9,059 nt of DNA from Lachnospiraceae bacterium (GCA_017632755.1 JAGBQU010000213.1:1-9059), one strand, 5' to 3'; positions 1 to 6,978 are shown, counted from the first letter of the stretch. Notes: generated by a model from the sequence alone, not told the origin. A program made the numbers and translations.

Positions 1-594
1 GATCCTGCCTTTTCCCTCCATGTATGCCTTTCCGTCAAAATCACAGGCCGGAGCCATCTCCTGTTTAAAGAATACCACGCGATCCTCCCGATATCCAAAG
101 TACGACTTCTCTTTGAAAAAACGCACGGTGGCCTCGTGATTTTTTTCGCTGGTCATGACAAAGAGGCGGATCCAGGTATCCGTCTGCTTAACCACCTCGA
201 GAAGATTTTCGACGATCCGCTGGAAGATGAAGACATCCTTTGTCTCACCGATATTGTACACTCCCTTTGGTGCATCGGATCCGAGACGTGTCCCCATGCC
301 TCCGGCGAGAAGAAGCGCCGCGCTCTTTCCCTCCTTGATCGCCTTTACACCGGCTGCATAAAATGCATCCTTTCGCTTTTCGATCTCATCCAGCTCCATG
401 GCGCCAAGCGGCGAGAATGTTCCGCGTTTTCCCCCCTTATGCAGATCCTTCGCATGTGAAAGCACCGAAAAATCGGTCTCTTCGATCTGCAAAAGAAGTG
501 CGCCCTTTTCCTCCTCTGAAAGTTCGTCATAATACCTGAGCACATGTCCCTGACCATATGCATCCAACTTTTTACTTGCTTCTTCAAATGTCAA
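1..594 (-). CDS. UDPGP-family UTP:sugar-1-phosphate uridylyltransferase (UDP-GlcNAc/UDP-glucose pyrophosphorylase-like), C-terminus cut by window edge
   Basis: The enzyme family transfers UMP from UTP to a sugar-1-phosphate, giving a UDP-sugar for cell-wall or polysaccharide synthesis in the cytoplasm. The first 198 residues are visible; family members of this type are usually around 400 residues, so roughly half is missing. The nucleotide-binding signature is clear: LLLAGGMGTRLG at residues 94-105, followed by the APKG lysine motif at 108-111. FVMTSEKNH (145-153) and FFKQEMAPA (175-183) match the UAP/UGP fold. The chosen start is TTG at 594-592, because no ATG fits the frame near the conserved N-terminus and a strong AAGGGAGG site sits 8 bases upstream. 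It starts 14 bases after the STAS gene's stop, whose codon overlaps this ribosome site, so the two are very probably co-transcribed. The exact sugar (GlcNAc-1-P or Glc-1-P) cannot be told from this half. Family call is firm; substrate is open. Confidence 0.9.
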   Translation of the reverse strand, partial: MTFEEASKKLDAYGQGHVLRYYDELSEEEKGALLLQIEETDFSVLSHAKDLHKGGKRGTFSPLGAMELDEIEKRKDAFYAAGVKAIKEGKSAALLLAGGMGTRLGSDAPKGVYNIGETKDVFIFQRIVENLLEVVKQTDTWIRLFVMTSEKNHEATVRFFKEKSYFGYREDRVVFFKQEMAPACDFDGKAYMEGKGRI

Positions 595-602
595 AACTTT
601 TT

Positions 603-610
603 CCTCCCTT
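603..610 (-). promoter_or_regulatory. Ribosome binding site deciding a TTG start (UDPGP gene)
   Basis: On the minus strand AAGGGAGG (610-603) lies 8 bases before TTG (594-592). It overlaps the TAA stop of the STAS gene (611-609), suggesting that translation of the two genes may be coupled. The codons just before TTG (AAA GTT) offer no other start. Confidence 0.8.
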
Positions 611-908
611 ATTCGATCGTAAGAACATCCGCGAAACCTGTCACCTCAAAGATCTCATAAACCTCTTTGCAGACCTTTTTTACAACCATCGTTCCCTGCT
701 TGCTCATAAGCTTCTGGGCAGATAAAAACACTCTCAGTCCCGCACTGGAAATATACTCAAGTGCTTCGCAGTCAAACACAAGTGACTCTATACCGTCAAT
801 CTCCGTCCTTATCACGGTTTCCAGCTGTTGATAGCTATTTGCATCAAGCCTGCCGGAAAGCTTAATCTCCATGTTTTTCCCTTCTGTCTTTTTTACCAAA
901 TCAAACAT
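609..908 (-). CDS. Stand-alone STAS-domain protein (anti-sigma factor antagonist-like)
   Basis: A 99-residue protein that is essentially one STAS domain. In the SpoIIAA/RsbV family such proteins bind a serine-kinase anti-sigma factor and are switched off by phosphorylation. The signature is EYISSAGLRVF (51-61): by alignment with SpoIIAA DSSGL, Ser55 falls at the phosphorylated serine, while the preceding Asp is replaced by Ser54. The N-terminal strand MEIKLSGRLDANSYQQLE (13-30) is typical. The start ATG at 908-906 follows a purine-rich GGAGAGAGG site, and a good promoter lies upstream. No anti-sigma kinase, sigma factor or PP2C phosphatase gene is in the window, so its partner is unknown. It is the first gene of a likely two-gene unit with the UDPGP gene. 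The fold is firm; a role in sigma-factor control is inference, since stand-alone STAS proteins also act elsewhere. Confidence 0.93.
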   Translation of the reverse strand: MFDLVKKTEGKNMEIKLSGRLDANSYQQLETVIRTEIDGIESLVFDCEALEYISSAGLRVFLSAQKLMSKQGTMVVKKVCKEVYEIFEVTGFADVLTIE

Positions 909-980
909 ATCCTCTCTCCTTATCCTTCCGGTTGCATCCTATTCTCTTTCGGAACTGCCTACGATTCGTAACTATATCAA

Positions 981-1009
981 ATTATACTAGGAAACCGGGA
1001 TATTCGCAA
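981..1009 (-). promoter_or_regulatory. Sigma-A-type promoter for the STAS-UDPGP unit
   Basis: Minus strand: -35 TTGCGA (1009-1004), a 17-base spacer, then a perfect -10 TATAAT (986-981). Transcription would start near 974, giving a leader of about 65 bases before the STAS ATG at 908. Four of six -35 bases match the consensus. It lies between the terminator at 1043-1074 and the gene, as expected. Confidence 0.75.
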
Positions 1010-1042
1010 CTGTTATCGGAGTCCTTTCCGCTCCATAAACTT

Positions 1043-1074
1043 CAAAACCCGTAACAAATGTGTTACGGGTTTTG
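1043..1074 (-). terminator. Perfect 14-bp hairpin, likely intrinsic (possibly bidirectional) terminator
   Basis: The arms CAAAACCCGTAACA (1043-1056) and TGTTACGGGTTTTG (1061-1074) are exact inverted complements around a 4-base loop. Either strand reads A-tract, GC stem, T-tract. It sits 35 bases past the stop of the calcium-binding-loop gene, which is the only gene that needs it. The T-tract is only four bases and ends in G, so strength is uncertain. Confidence 0.8.
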
Positions 1075-1088
1075 ACATGCAACCGGCA

Positions 1089-1108
1089 CGCGGAGTGGGA
1101 AATCCGCG
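1089..1108 (-). other. Small GC-rich stem-loop directly after a stop codon
   Basis: Arms CGCGGA (1089-1094) and TCCGCG (1103-1108) flank an 8-base loop and abut the TAG stop (1111-1109) of the upstream gene. There is no T-tract, so it is not an intrinsic terminator by itself; it could act as a 3'-end stabilising hairpin ahead of the stronger hairpin at 1043-1074. It could also be chance. Confidence 0.4.
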
Positions 1109-2209
1109 CTATTTACTCACATCTATATGCTGCACCGTTCCCACATTCCCATTCTCATACAAAAAGATTCCTGTCTCCCGGATGGCACCGTACGCACGAT
1201 TGTCCCGCAGGCCATTTAGAGAAAACTCGGTTCTCGCCTTTTGGAGGCAGATCGCTCCCACGCCTGCCTGTCTAAGCGTATATAACTCATCCTCTCCGGC
1301 ATCATTTTCAGACCAGATCAAAAGCTTGTCAAAGATCTCATCGTTTTCATCGATCCACCCGTTCCCGTCATCGTCAAAGACCGCGAGATCGGCAAAACCA
1401 TCTCCGCTCTTTGTTCCGAATAATTCCCCGCCATCGTTGATCACACCGTCTTCGTTTCGGTCAAGTGCCAGATAACCACTGCCTCTTCCGAGCGAGGATA
1501 TGGTTTCTTTGACCCCATCCGCATCCAGATCGAACGTAAATTTCTGATTACGCAAAGATGCAACATTCGCATCCAGATTGATCACAAGCGGATCTATCAT
1601 TTTTACGATCTCATCCGTTTGATTCGTCTCGTAATACTGCATAAAGCTGCGACTCATCTCCAGATCGAGCCGTAAATCGATCTGTCTGCCGTCAGCGGTA
1701 CACAACCTTCCCACGGTGGAGAAAGCAGTGCTTTCATATTCTTCATAATATTCGCTCATGCTCGCCTGCATGATCATCTGCCCCGGAGCTCTTGCGTCAT
1801 CCTGCCCGGACATATTCCTGCCGGTGCCATAAGACATATCGCCCAGCATCCTCCGGAATTCGCTCTTTGCATTTCTTGCGCCAAACAACCAGTAGATCAG
1901 GTACTGCACACACTGCGCTTTGATCTGCTCTATGGCCCGATGTTCCTCCGTGGTTGAAACACGTTCAAGGATCAAATGCCCGTTATTTCTCATTGAATGG
2001 CGGTCAGGCAATCTTTCTGCCTCCGTCTTTGTGCTCAAAATATCCGAAAAAGTGTCCTTGTCCTCGCCTGTGCCTCCTGCATCTGTCAGCGAAGTGTTCA
2101 AAGAGCCGGGATTGCCCGCACGAAAAACAGAATATCCCATGGTTCTCTGCGATCTCGAGGTAAATCTCCTGGCGGATTCCATTCCTATCATTGCTGAATC
2201 GATCTTCAA
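1109..2209 (-). CDS. Protein of unknown function with EF-hand/dockerin-like calcium-binding loops
   Basis: A 366-residue protein. The C-terminal half carries Asp-rich loops: FDLDADGVKE (226-235), LDRNEDGVINDGGELFG (249-265) and FDDDGNGWIDENDEIF (278-293). The spacing of Asp, Asn and Glu fits Ca2+ coordination as in EF-hand or dockerin repeats. The latter two loops resemble the DRNGDGxINDGxELFG / DxDGNGWIDExD pattern known from bacterial RTX-type and related uncharacterised proteins. Residues about 171-190 (TADGRQIDLRLDLEMSRSFM) also look like a conserved element of that group. The N-terminus (MKIDSAMIGMESARRF) is not a signal peptide and there is no membrane segment, so it appears cytoplasmic or exported by a non-Sec route. 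Residues 30-75 look low-complexity. The start is TTG at 2209, set by AAGGAGGG at 2222-2215. A weak -10 candidate TATAAC (2257-2252) lies upstream without a convincing -35. The gene is probably transcribed alone, between two terminators. Function not known. Confidence 0.85.
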   Translation of the reverse strand: MKIDSAMIGMESARRFTSRSQRTMGYSVFRAGNPGSLNTSLTDAGGTGEDKDTFSDILSTKTEAERLPDRHSMRNNGHLILERVSTTEEHRAIEQIKAQCVQYLIYWLFGARNAKSEFRRMLGDMSYGTGRNMSGQDDARAPGQMIMQASMSEYYEEYESTAFSTVGRLCTADGRQIDLRLDLEMSRSFMQYYETNQTDEIVKMIDPLVINLDANVASLRNQKFTFDLDADGVKETISSLGRGSGYLALDRNEDGVINDGGELFGTKSGDGFADLAVFDDDGNGWIDENDEIFDKLLIWSENDAGEDELYTLRQAGVGAICLQKARTEFSLNGLRDNRAYGAIRETGIFLYENGNVGTVQHIDVSK

Positions 2210-2214
2210 AAAAT

Positions 2215-2222
2215 CCCTCCTT
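2215..2222 (-). promoter_or_regulatory. Strong ribosome binding site deciding a TTG start (calcium-binding-loop gene)
   Basis: AAGGAGGG on the minus strand ends 5 bases before TTG (2209-2207). An ATG at 2225-2223 overlaps this site and opens a different frame, so it is not the gene's start. Confidence 0.85.
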
Positions 2223-2273
2223 CATATTTGCGATACCGTTTTCTTTTGCACGTTATATCGTTTAGATATACAC

Positions 2274-2321
2274 AAAAAAGGATGGCAAATAACGGAACTC
2301 TCTTTCCTTTATTTACCATCC
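2274..2321 (-). terminator. Intrinsic terminator ending the purO-purH-aconitase unit
   Basis: On the minus strand GGATGGTAAATAA (2321-2309) pairs with TTATTTGCCATCC (2292-2280), 13 bp with one mismatch and a 16-base loop, followed at once by six T (2279-2274). This is 77 bases past the stop of the aconitase-family gene. The next gene begins only 65 bases further on, so its promoter must lie at or just after the T-tract. Confidence 0.85.
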
Positions 2322-2398
2322 GTGGTGTCGCATCGTATAGTTTCTGACACTATTTATATCGGCACGATTCTTTTTTTCTTAACCCAAAAGCATGATTT

Positions 2399-4687
2399 TT
2401 AGGATACGCGGTTATAGTTGATCAGACAACCCTTTAAAATGATCTCCCGCTCCTCGTCTGTCAGTTCACCGAGCCTGAGTACAAATTCCTTCAACTCGTG
2501 ATCCTTTACCACATATGCCTTGATCTCGGATGCCTTGCTCTCCACAGCCTTGCGGATATCCGGCAGGAAGATATAATCGAGATTTTTAAACGGAAGCTCT
2601 CCCTCATCGATCAGGAACGGAAGCATTCCCCAGTTGATCAGGTTGGAACGATATCTCTTGGTCGCATACTCATTGGCAATGTTTGCCCATCCGCCAAGCA
2701 CCTTCTGACAGGAAGCCGCCTGCTCTCTGGCGGAACCGTCTCCGGGTTTTACCGCAAAGATCGTAGAGCCGATCCCGAGGTTTGTCTTATCCACCGCATA
2801 GGATGCTTTGATCGTGTCCATCACTTCTTTCAGCTCACCAAGTGCATCTACAGGGCAGTTGCCCTCTTCGATCGCACGCTCTGCCTTTTGCACCTCCTTG
2901 GCACGTCCGACATAGAGCGGATCCTTTCTGGAGAGTGCAAACTCAGCCAGACCCAGCGGATTGGAACGATAGGAGCTGGTCTCTCCGGAAGGAATGAGTT
3001 CATCCGTTGTCGTTACCGGATCGTGGATCTCTGATACCACTTTAAGAAGCAGATGATCCGTCAGGGCAACCATCTTCGGCCAGTCCTTGATGTTCGGACC
3101 GAACTTGATCTCCACGCTCGGATCAGCCACTCCCTTGGAATCAAATACACGGTTATCGTAAATGGATTTATCAAAATAGTATTTGTACTTGGTGAAGTCA
3201 CCGTCAAACTCCGTTGCAGGCGTCAAAAAGCCCTTGTTAGCCGCAGTTGCCGCAATGGAACGCGCATCCATGAGTGCGACAGATGCGATCTGTCCGCTCT
3301 GCAGCTTGGAGCCTTCCCTGTTGGGGAAGTTGCGGGTGGAATGTCTGATGGAGAGCGCATTGTTCGCAGGTGTGTCACCTGCTCCGAAGCAGGGACCGCA
3401 GAATGCCGTCTTCACGATCGCACCTGTGCCGATCAGCGAAGCGAGCGCACCGTTTTTAGCCAGTTCCATATAGATCGGAGTCGAAGCCGGATATACGCTG
3501 AGTGTGAACTCATCCGAACCAATGCTGCATCCCTTGAGGATGTCCGCTGCAGCGCAGATATTCTCAAAGCCGCCGCCCGCACAGCCTGCGATAATACCCT
3601 GTTCAACATAGAGACGACCATTCACAACTTTGTCCGTCAGCTTGTAATCCACTGCCCCATCCAGGCTGACAAGCGCCTTTTTCTCCACATCATGAAGGAT
3701 ATCCATGAGGTTTGCGTTGACTTCCTCGATCGTGTAGGTATTGCTCGGATGGAACGGCATGGCGATCATCGGTTTGATCTTGCCCAGATCGATCTCGATC
3801 ACGCCGTCATAATAGGCAACCTCGCCCGGATCAAGCTGTGCAAAATCCTCGCTCCTGCCATGAATATCATAAAAGTCTTTGATCTGCTCGTCCGTTTTCC
3901 AGATGGAGGAAAGACAGGTCGTCTCTGTCGTCATGACATCCACACCGATACGGAAATCGGCTGACAGTGCGGATACACCCGGTCCCACAAACTCCATCAC
4001 CTTATTCTTTACATAACCGTTTGCGAAAACCGCACCGATGATCGCTAAAGCGACATCCTGAGGACCTACGCCCTTTACGGGCTCGCCGATCAGATACACG
4101 GCCACCACGCCCGGCATGTTAATATCGTAGGTCTGGTTCAAAAGCTGTTTTACCAGCTCAGGTCCTCCCTCGCCCATGGCCATCGTACCGAGTGCGCCGT
4201 AACGGGTATGGGAATCGGAACCTAAGATCATCCTTCCGCCTCCCGCAAGCATTTCACGCGCAAACTGATGGATGACTGCCTGATGAGGCGGTACATATAC
4301 ACCGCCGTATTTCTTTGCGCATGTAAGACCAAATACATGGTCATCTTCATTGATCGTTCCTCCGACCGCACACAGCGAATTGTGGCAGTTTGTGAGCACA
4401 TAAGGGATCGGGAATTTCTCAAGTCCCGATGCTCTCGCCGTCTGAATGATGCCGACAAACGTAATATCATGGGAGGTGAGCTTATCAAACTTGATCTTGA
4501 GCTTCTCCATATTGCCCGAAGTATTGTGCTTCTCCAAAATACTATATGCAATCGTCTCTTTTGCTGCGCTTTCCCTGCTGACGTCCTTGCCGGTTTTAGC
4601 CTTAATCAGTGCTGCTGACTCGGGCGAATCCGGGATCAGCTGCTCTCCGCCCAGCAGATATGCTCCGCCGTCATATAATCGAACCAT
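2399..4687 (-). CDS. acn: Aconitase-family hydratase (aconitate hydratase-like, [4Fe-4S])
   Basis: A 762-residue cytoplasmic protein of the aconitase superfamily, which isomerises citrate and isocitrate through cis-aconitate with a [4Fe-4S] cluster. Visible signatures: GSDSHT (156-161, the aconitase GTDSHT motif); a first cluster cysteine in [11 protein letters not shown] (Cys369); the FCGPC pair (Cys430, Cys433); and a C-terminal swivel domain with [10 protein letters not shown] (649-658) and [12 protein letters not shown] (680-691). All three cluster cysteines are therefore present. The frame opens at a TTG at 4732 overlapping the upstream stop, but I chose ATG at 4687 because AAGGAGG (4702-4696) lies 8 bases before it. 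An ATG at 4693 is only 2 bases from that site. It follows the AICAR transformylase by 41 bases with no room for a usual promoter, so it is probably co-transcribed with purO and purH. Related homoaconitase or 2-methylcitrate dehydratase activity cannot be excluded from sequence. Confidence 0.93.
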   Translation of the reverse strand: MVRLYDGGAYLLGGEQLIPDSPESAALIKAKTGKDVSRESAAKETIAYSILEKHNTSGNMEKLKIKFDKLTSHDITFVGIIQTARASGLEKFPIPYVLTNCHNSLCAVGGTINEDDHVFGLTCAKKYGGVYVPPHQAVIHQFAREMLAGGGRMILGSDSHTRYGALGTMAMGEGGPELVKQLLNQTYDINMPGVVAVYLIGEPVKGVGPQDVALAIIGAVFANGYVKNKVMEFVGPGVSALSADFRIGVDVMTTETTCLSSIWKTDEQIKDFYDIHGRSEDFAQLDPGEVAYYDGVIEIDLGKIKPMIAMPFHPSNTYTIEEVNANLMDILHDVEKKALVSLDGAVDYKLTDKVVNGRLYVEQGIIAGCAGGGFENICAAADILKGCSIGSDEFTLSVYPASTPIYMELAKNGALASLIGTGAIVKTAFCGPCFGAGDTPANNALSIRHSTRNFPNREGSKLQSGQIASVALMDARSIAATAANKGFLTPATEFDGDFTKYKYYFDKSIYDNRVFDSKGVADPSVEIKFGPNIKDWPKMVALTDHLLLKVVSEIHDPVTTTDELIPSGETSSYRSNPLGLAEFALSRKDPLYVGRAKEVQKAERAIEEGNCPVDALGELKEVMDTIKASYAVDKTNLGIGSTIFAVKPGDGSAREQAASCQKVLGGWANIANEYATKRYRSNLINWGMLPFLIDEGELPFKNLDYIFLPDIRKAVESKASEIKAYVVKDHELKEFVLRLGELTDEEREIILKGCLINYNRVS

Positions 4688-4695
4688 GTTCATAT

Positions 4696-4702
4696 CCTCC
4701 TT
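4696..4702 (-). promoter_or_regulatory. Ribosome binding site deciding the aconitase-family start
   Basis: AAGGAGG on the minus strand lies 8 bases before ATG 4687-4685 and only 2 bases before ATG 4693-4691. This favours the 4687 start and argues against the longer TTG start at 4732, which has no such site. Confidence 0.8.
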
Positions 4703-4728
4703 GTTTTTTTCTGCATAGTAACTGCTTA

Positions 4729-5907
4729 TCAATGATGGAACAGACGAATTCCGGTAAATGCCATCGCCATGTCGTATTTGTCACAACATTCGATCACAAG
4801 ATCATCTCTCACAGAACCGCCCGGCTGTGCTACATATTTCACACCGCTTTTCTTTGCTCTCTCGATATTATCGCTGAAGGGGAAGAACGCATCGGAGCCG
4901 AGTGCCACATCGCCGGCCTGATCCAGCCATGCACGCTTCTCCTCTGCGGTAAACACCTCGGGTTTTACCTTGAATACTTTCTGCCATGCACCCTCTGCGA
5001 GGACATCCATATACTCATCACCAATATAATTATCGATCGCATTGTCCCTGTCGGCACGTCCGATCGTATCCACAAACTGAAGTCCGAGTACCTTAGGAGA
5101 CTGACGGAGCAGCCAGTTGTCTGCCTTGCTTCCCGCAAGTCTGGTACAATGCACACGGGACTGCTGTCCGGCACCGATACCGATGGCCTGTCCGCCCTTT
5201 GCATAGCAGACGGAATTGGACTGCGTATATTTGAGGGTGATCAGCGCGATCAGCAGATCGATCTTTGCCTGCTGCGGGATCTCCTTGTTCTTTGTCACCA
5301 CATTTGAGAGCAGCTGCTCATCAATGACCAGTTCGTTTCTGCCCTGTTCAAAGGTGATACCGAATACATCTTTGTGTTCGATCGGTTCGGGTTTATAGAG
5401 CGGATCGATCTCAATGATGTTATAATTTCCCTTCTTCTTCGCAGATAAGATCTCCAATGCCTCAGGCTCATATCCCGGTGCGATGACACCGTCGGAAACC
5501 TCTCTCTTGATGATCTTTGCCGTCGAAACGTCACAGACATCCGACAACGCGATAAAATCACCGAAGGAAGACATTCTGTCCGCACCGCGCGCTCTCGCAT
5601 AGGCACATGCAAGTGGAGATAACTCTCCAAGATCATCTACCCAGTAGATCTTTGCAAGCGTATCTGTAAGCGGAAGACCCACTGCCGCTCCGGCCGGTGA
5701 CACATGCTTAAAGGATGTTGCCGCCGGAAGGTTCGTTGCTCTCTTTAACTCACTCACAAGCTGCCATCCGTTGAAGGCATCCATAAAATTAATGTAACCC
5801 GGCTTGCCGCTAAGAACCTTGATCGGCAGCTCGCTTCCGTTATTCACAAAAATCCTGGAAGGCTTTTGATTCGGGTTACAACCATACTTTAACTCCAGTT
5901 CTTTCAT
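4729..5907 (-). CDS. purH: Stand-alone AICAR transformylase (PurH C-terminal-domain type)
   Basis: A 392-residue enzyme that formylates AICAR (ZMP) with 10-formyl-tetrahydrofolate to FAICAR, the ninth step of purine synthesis counted from PRPP. It matches only the AICAR transformylase part of the usual roughly 520-residue bifunctional PurH. It begins directly at [12 protein letters not shown] (6-17) and has no N-terminal IMP cyclohydrolase (MGS-like) domain. Catalytic Lys67-His68 lie in [13 protein letters not shown] (65-77). Other conserved blocks are [20 protein letters not shown] (235-254), [11 protein letters not shown] (337-347) and QPGGSVRDD (361-369). The missing cyclohydrolase step is supplied by purO just upstream (66-base gap). 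The start ATG 5907 has an AGGAGAGG-rich leader. It lies downstream of a ZTP riboswitch, and ZMP is both its substrate and the ligand. Family identity is very firm. Confidence 0.96.
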   Translation of the reverse strand: MKELELKYGCNPNQKPSRIFVNNGSELPIKVLSGKPGYINFMDAFNGWQLVSELKRATNLPAATSFKHVSPAGAAVGLPLTDTLAKIYWVDDLGELSPLACAYARARGADRMSSFGDFIALSDVCDVSTAKIIKREVSDGVIAPGYEPEALEILSAKKKGNYNIIEIDPLYKPEPIEHKDVFGITFEQGRNELVIDEQLLSNVVTKNKEIPQQAKIDLLIALITLKYTQSNSVCYAKGGQAIGIGAGQQSRVHCTRLAGSKADNWLLRQSPKVLGLQFVDTIGRADRDNAIDNYIGDEYMDVLAEGAWQKVFKVKPEVFTAEEKRAWLDQAGDVALGSDAFFPFSDNIERAKKSGVKYVAQPGGSVRDDLVIECCDKYDMAMAFTGIRLFHH

Positions 5908-5973
5908 ACTCTCTTTCCTCTCCTGTTTCCTCTTTTTGCTACCCCAAAGGCAACATGCTCATTGTCGGTTTTC

Positions 5974-6684
5974 TCAATTCTTGTTCACAATCCGGGTCTC
6001 ATAGTTTCCGGTTTCGATTTCAATATATCTCACAAATAAGGAGACCTTGTTTTCCTCGTTTAAATTCTCCCACAAAAGCGTTGTAAACGCATCGATGTCA
6101 TCTGCGATCCCTACAAGCTTCGGCTCTCCGTCAAAGCTGGGGAGCGGATTCCCGTCATGCATGTAAGTGTGGATAAAATGTCCCTCACCCGCGATCGGAT
6201 TCTCATAGGAGAAGGTGTAGCGGTTGCAGGCCTCCGGGTTTCCGTTATTGCTCTTTAAGATGGACATGGCATAGTCAAAGCTTCCTTCTGCCACATGCAG
6301 GATACCGGAGATACGAGGTGTGTAGTTCGGTCCGTCCGGTTCGAACTCGCGGCTTCTGAGCGCCTGCTCAAATGTCAGCCCTTTGTCTATTCCCTCATAG
6401 ATCGTATCCGTCTGATCACCGTTTGTCACGATCGTCTGATCACCCAGAACACGCACCGGCGCATAAATGATCAGCGACGGATCCGTGAGCTTGGAGGGAT
6501 CATACGCCTGTGTGCGGATTCCCTGCTCTTCCTCCACAAAAATACGATTCCGACTGTTCTCGCTCCTGCCCATAATGAAATAGGCTGTCACCGCATACCT
6601 GCCGTCCGCGCTCTTGCCGATCACAATGCCTCTGCCGGGGTAAACAGTTTCTCTCAGTTCCTTTGCCAGATCTCTCATTTGCAT
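5974..6684 (-). CDS. purO: IMP cyclohydrolase, PurO family
   Basis: A 236-residue enzyme that closes FAICAR to IMP, the last step of purine synthesis. It belongs to the PurO family, first known from archaea and with an Ntn-hydrolase-like fold, and is unrelated to the MGS-type cyclohydrolase domain of PurH. Recognisable blocks are YPGRGIVIGKSADGRYAVTA (15-34), FIMGRSENSRNRIF (36-49), TNGDQTD (87-93), EPDGPNYTPRISG (115-127) and AGEGHFIHTYMHDGNPLPSF (165-184). The frame is open upstream to an ATG at 6726, but that stretch (RHPPKRKRG) is not family-like. GAGAGGAA at 6697-6690 points to ATG 6684, and a second ATG at 6678 is possible. It is the first gene after the ZTP riboswitch and is followed 66 bases later by the stand-alone AICAR transformylase, which together replace a bifunctional PurH. 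Confidence 0.93.
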   Translation of the reverse strand: MQMRDLAKELRETVYPGRGIVIGKSADGRYAVTAYFIMGRSENSRNRIFVEEEQGIRTQAYDPSKLTDPSLIIYAPVRVLGDQTIVTNGDQTDTIYEGIDKGLTFEQALRSREFEPDGPNYTPRISGILHVAEGSFDYAMSILKSNNGNPEACNRYTFSYENPIAGEGHFIHTYMHDGNPLPSFDGEPKLVGIADDIDAFTTLLWENLNEENKVSLFVRYIEIETGNYETRIVNKN

Positions 6685-6689
6685 AATCG

Positions 6690-6697
6690 TTCCTCTC
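6690..6697 (-). promoter_or_regulatory. Ribosome binding site deciding the purO start
   Basis: GAGAGGAA on the minus strand, with the last G of GAGAGG 7 bases before ATG 6684-6682. The upstream ATG at 6726 has no comparable site. Confidence 0.7.
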
Positions 6698-6700
6698 TTT

Positions 6701-6844
6701 CTTTTTGGGGGGTGTCGTCCACGCACAGCAGCGCAGGCTCTGGGCTCTTGCCGCAGGACTGTTTATCGGGTAAAGCTGACATACACAGAGCCGCACGCCC
6801 AGACATTCTTACAAACTGCTGTTACATGGCAATCCATAATTTTC
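6701..6844 (-). promoter_or_regulatory. Structured linker: putative expression platform between ZTP aptamer and purO
   Basis: This stretch holds no gene. GCCCAGA (6745-6739) is the exact complement of TCTGGGC in the aptamer's 3' hairpin (6852-6846). It is equally complementary to a second TCTGGGC at 6803-6797. GGCTCTG (6792-6786) can instead pair with CAGAGCC (6742-6736), which overlaps the same target, so the pairings exclude one another. I see no T-tract, so no ordinary intrinsic terminator, and no clear anti-Shine-Dalgarno pairing. The regulatory role is inferred from position and complementarity. Confidence 0.45.
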
Positions 6845-6944
6845 TGCCCAGACGGTCGGCTCTCATTTTTCTCTCGCAGGCACACTCCATGTGGTTTTCC
6901 CACTTCCAACAGATTCTCCTGCTGTTTCCGTCAGTTGTGTGCAT
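6845..6944 (-). ncRNA. ZTP (ZMP/ZTP, 'pfl') riboswitch aptamer
   Basis: The minus strand shows the whole ZTP-aptamer architecture. P1 is GCACAC (6942-6937) with GTGTGC (6885-6880). The junction CTGACGGAA (6934-6926) follows, then P2 AACAG/CTGTT (6926-6922 with 6912-6908), then the hairpin GTGG/CCAC (6903-6900 with 6894-6891) with loop GAAAA, then ATGGAG before the P1 3' strand. After a 19-base linker comes the conserved 3' hairpin GCCGACCGTCTGGGC (6860-6846). A pseudoknot GACGG (6932-6928) with CCGTC (6855-6851) ties the halves together, as known for this class. These RNAs sense ZMP/ZTP, the signal of 10-formyl-tetrahydrofolate shortage, and normally turn genes on. It precedes purO and the AICAR transformylase, the expected target genes. 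Identification is by eye, not by covariance model. Confidence 0.9.
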
Positions 6945-6949
6945 GCTCT

Positions 6950-6978
6950 ATCTTAACATCTGTCGCGCCAAAGCGCAA
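6950..6978 (-). promoter_or_regulatory. Candidate sigma-A promoter for the riboswitch-purO-purH-aconitase transcript
   Basis: Minus strand: -35 TTGCGC (6978-6973), exactly 17 bases, -10 TAAGAT (6955-6950) with an extended-10 TG at 6958-6957. The predicted start near 6943 falls right at the first base pair of the riboswitch's P1 stem, which supports the call. The -35 is weak (three of six). It sits 12 bases past the glgP stop, so the purine unit need not depend on glgP transcription. Confidence 0.6.

Noticed and set aside
2230..2280. Sigma-28 (flagellar) promoter for the calcium-loop gene, suggested by CGATAT at about 2259-2254
   Set aside because: No TAAA element lies about 15 bases upstream of it.
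1920..2402. Plus-strand open frame (160 codons) over the start of the calcium-loop gene and the gap upstream of it
   Set aside because: It overlaps a strong minus-strand ribosome site and reads through an intrinsic terminator hairpin; the translation looks random.
3053..3964. Long plus-strand open frame (303 codons) opposite the aconitase-family gene
   Set aside because: It lies wholly inside a gene with clear catalytic motifs on the minus strand, its translation resembles no family I know, and it has no good ribosome site. It is a mirror of the real gene's codon pattern.
4688..4732. Fifteen-residue N-terminal extension of the aconitase-family protein from a TTG at 4732
   Set aside because: The extension contains the gene's own ribosome site and has no ribosome site of its own; the ATG at 4687 is better placed.
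4609..5307. Plus-strand open frame (232 codons) opposite the aconitase start and the transformylase
   Set aside because: Antisense to two well-supported genes, Cys/His-rich translation without recognisable domains, no ribosome site.
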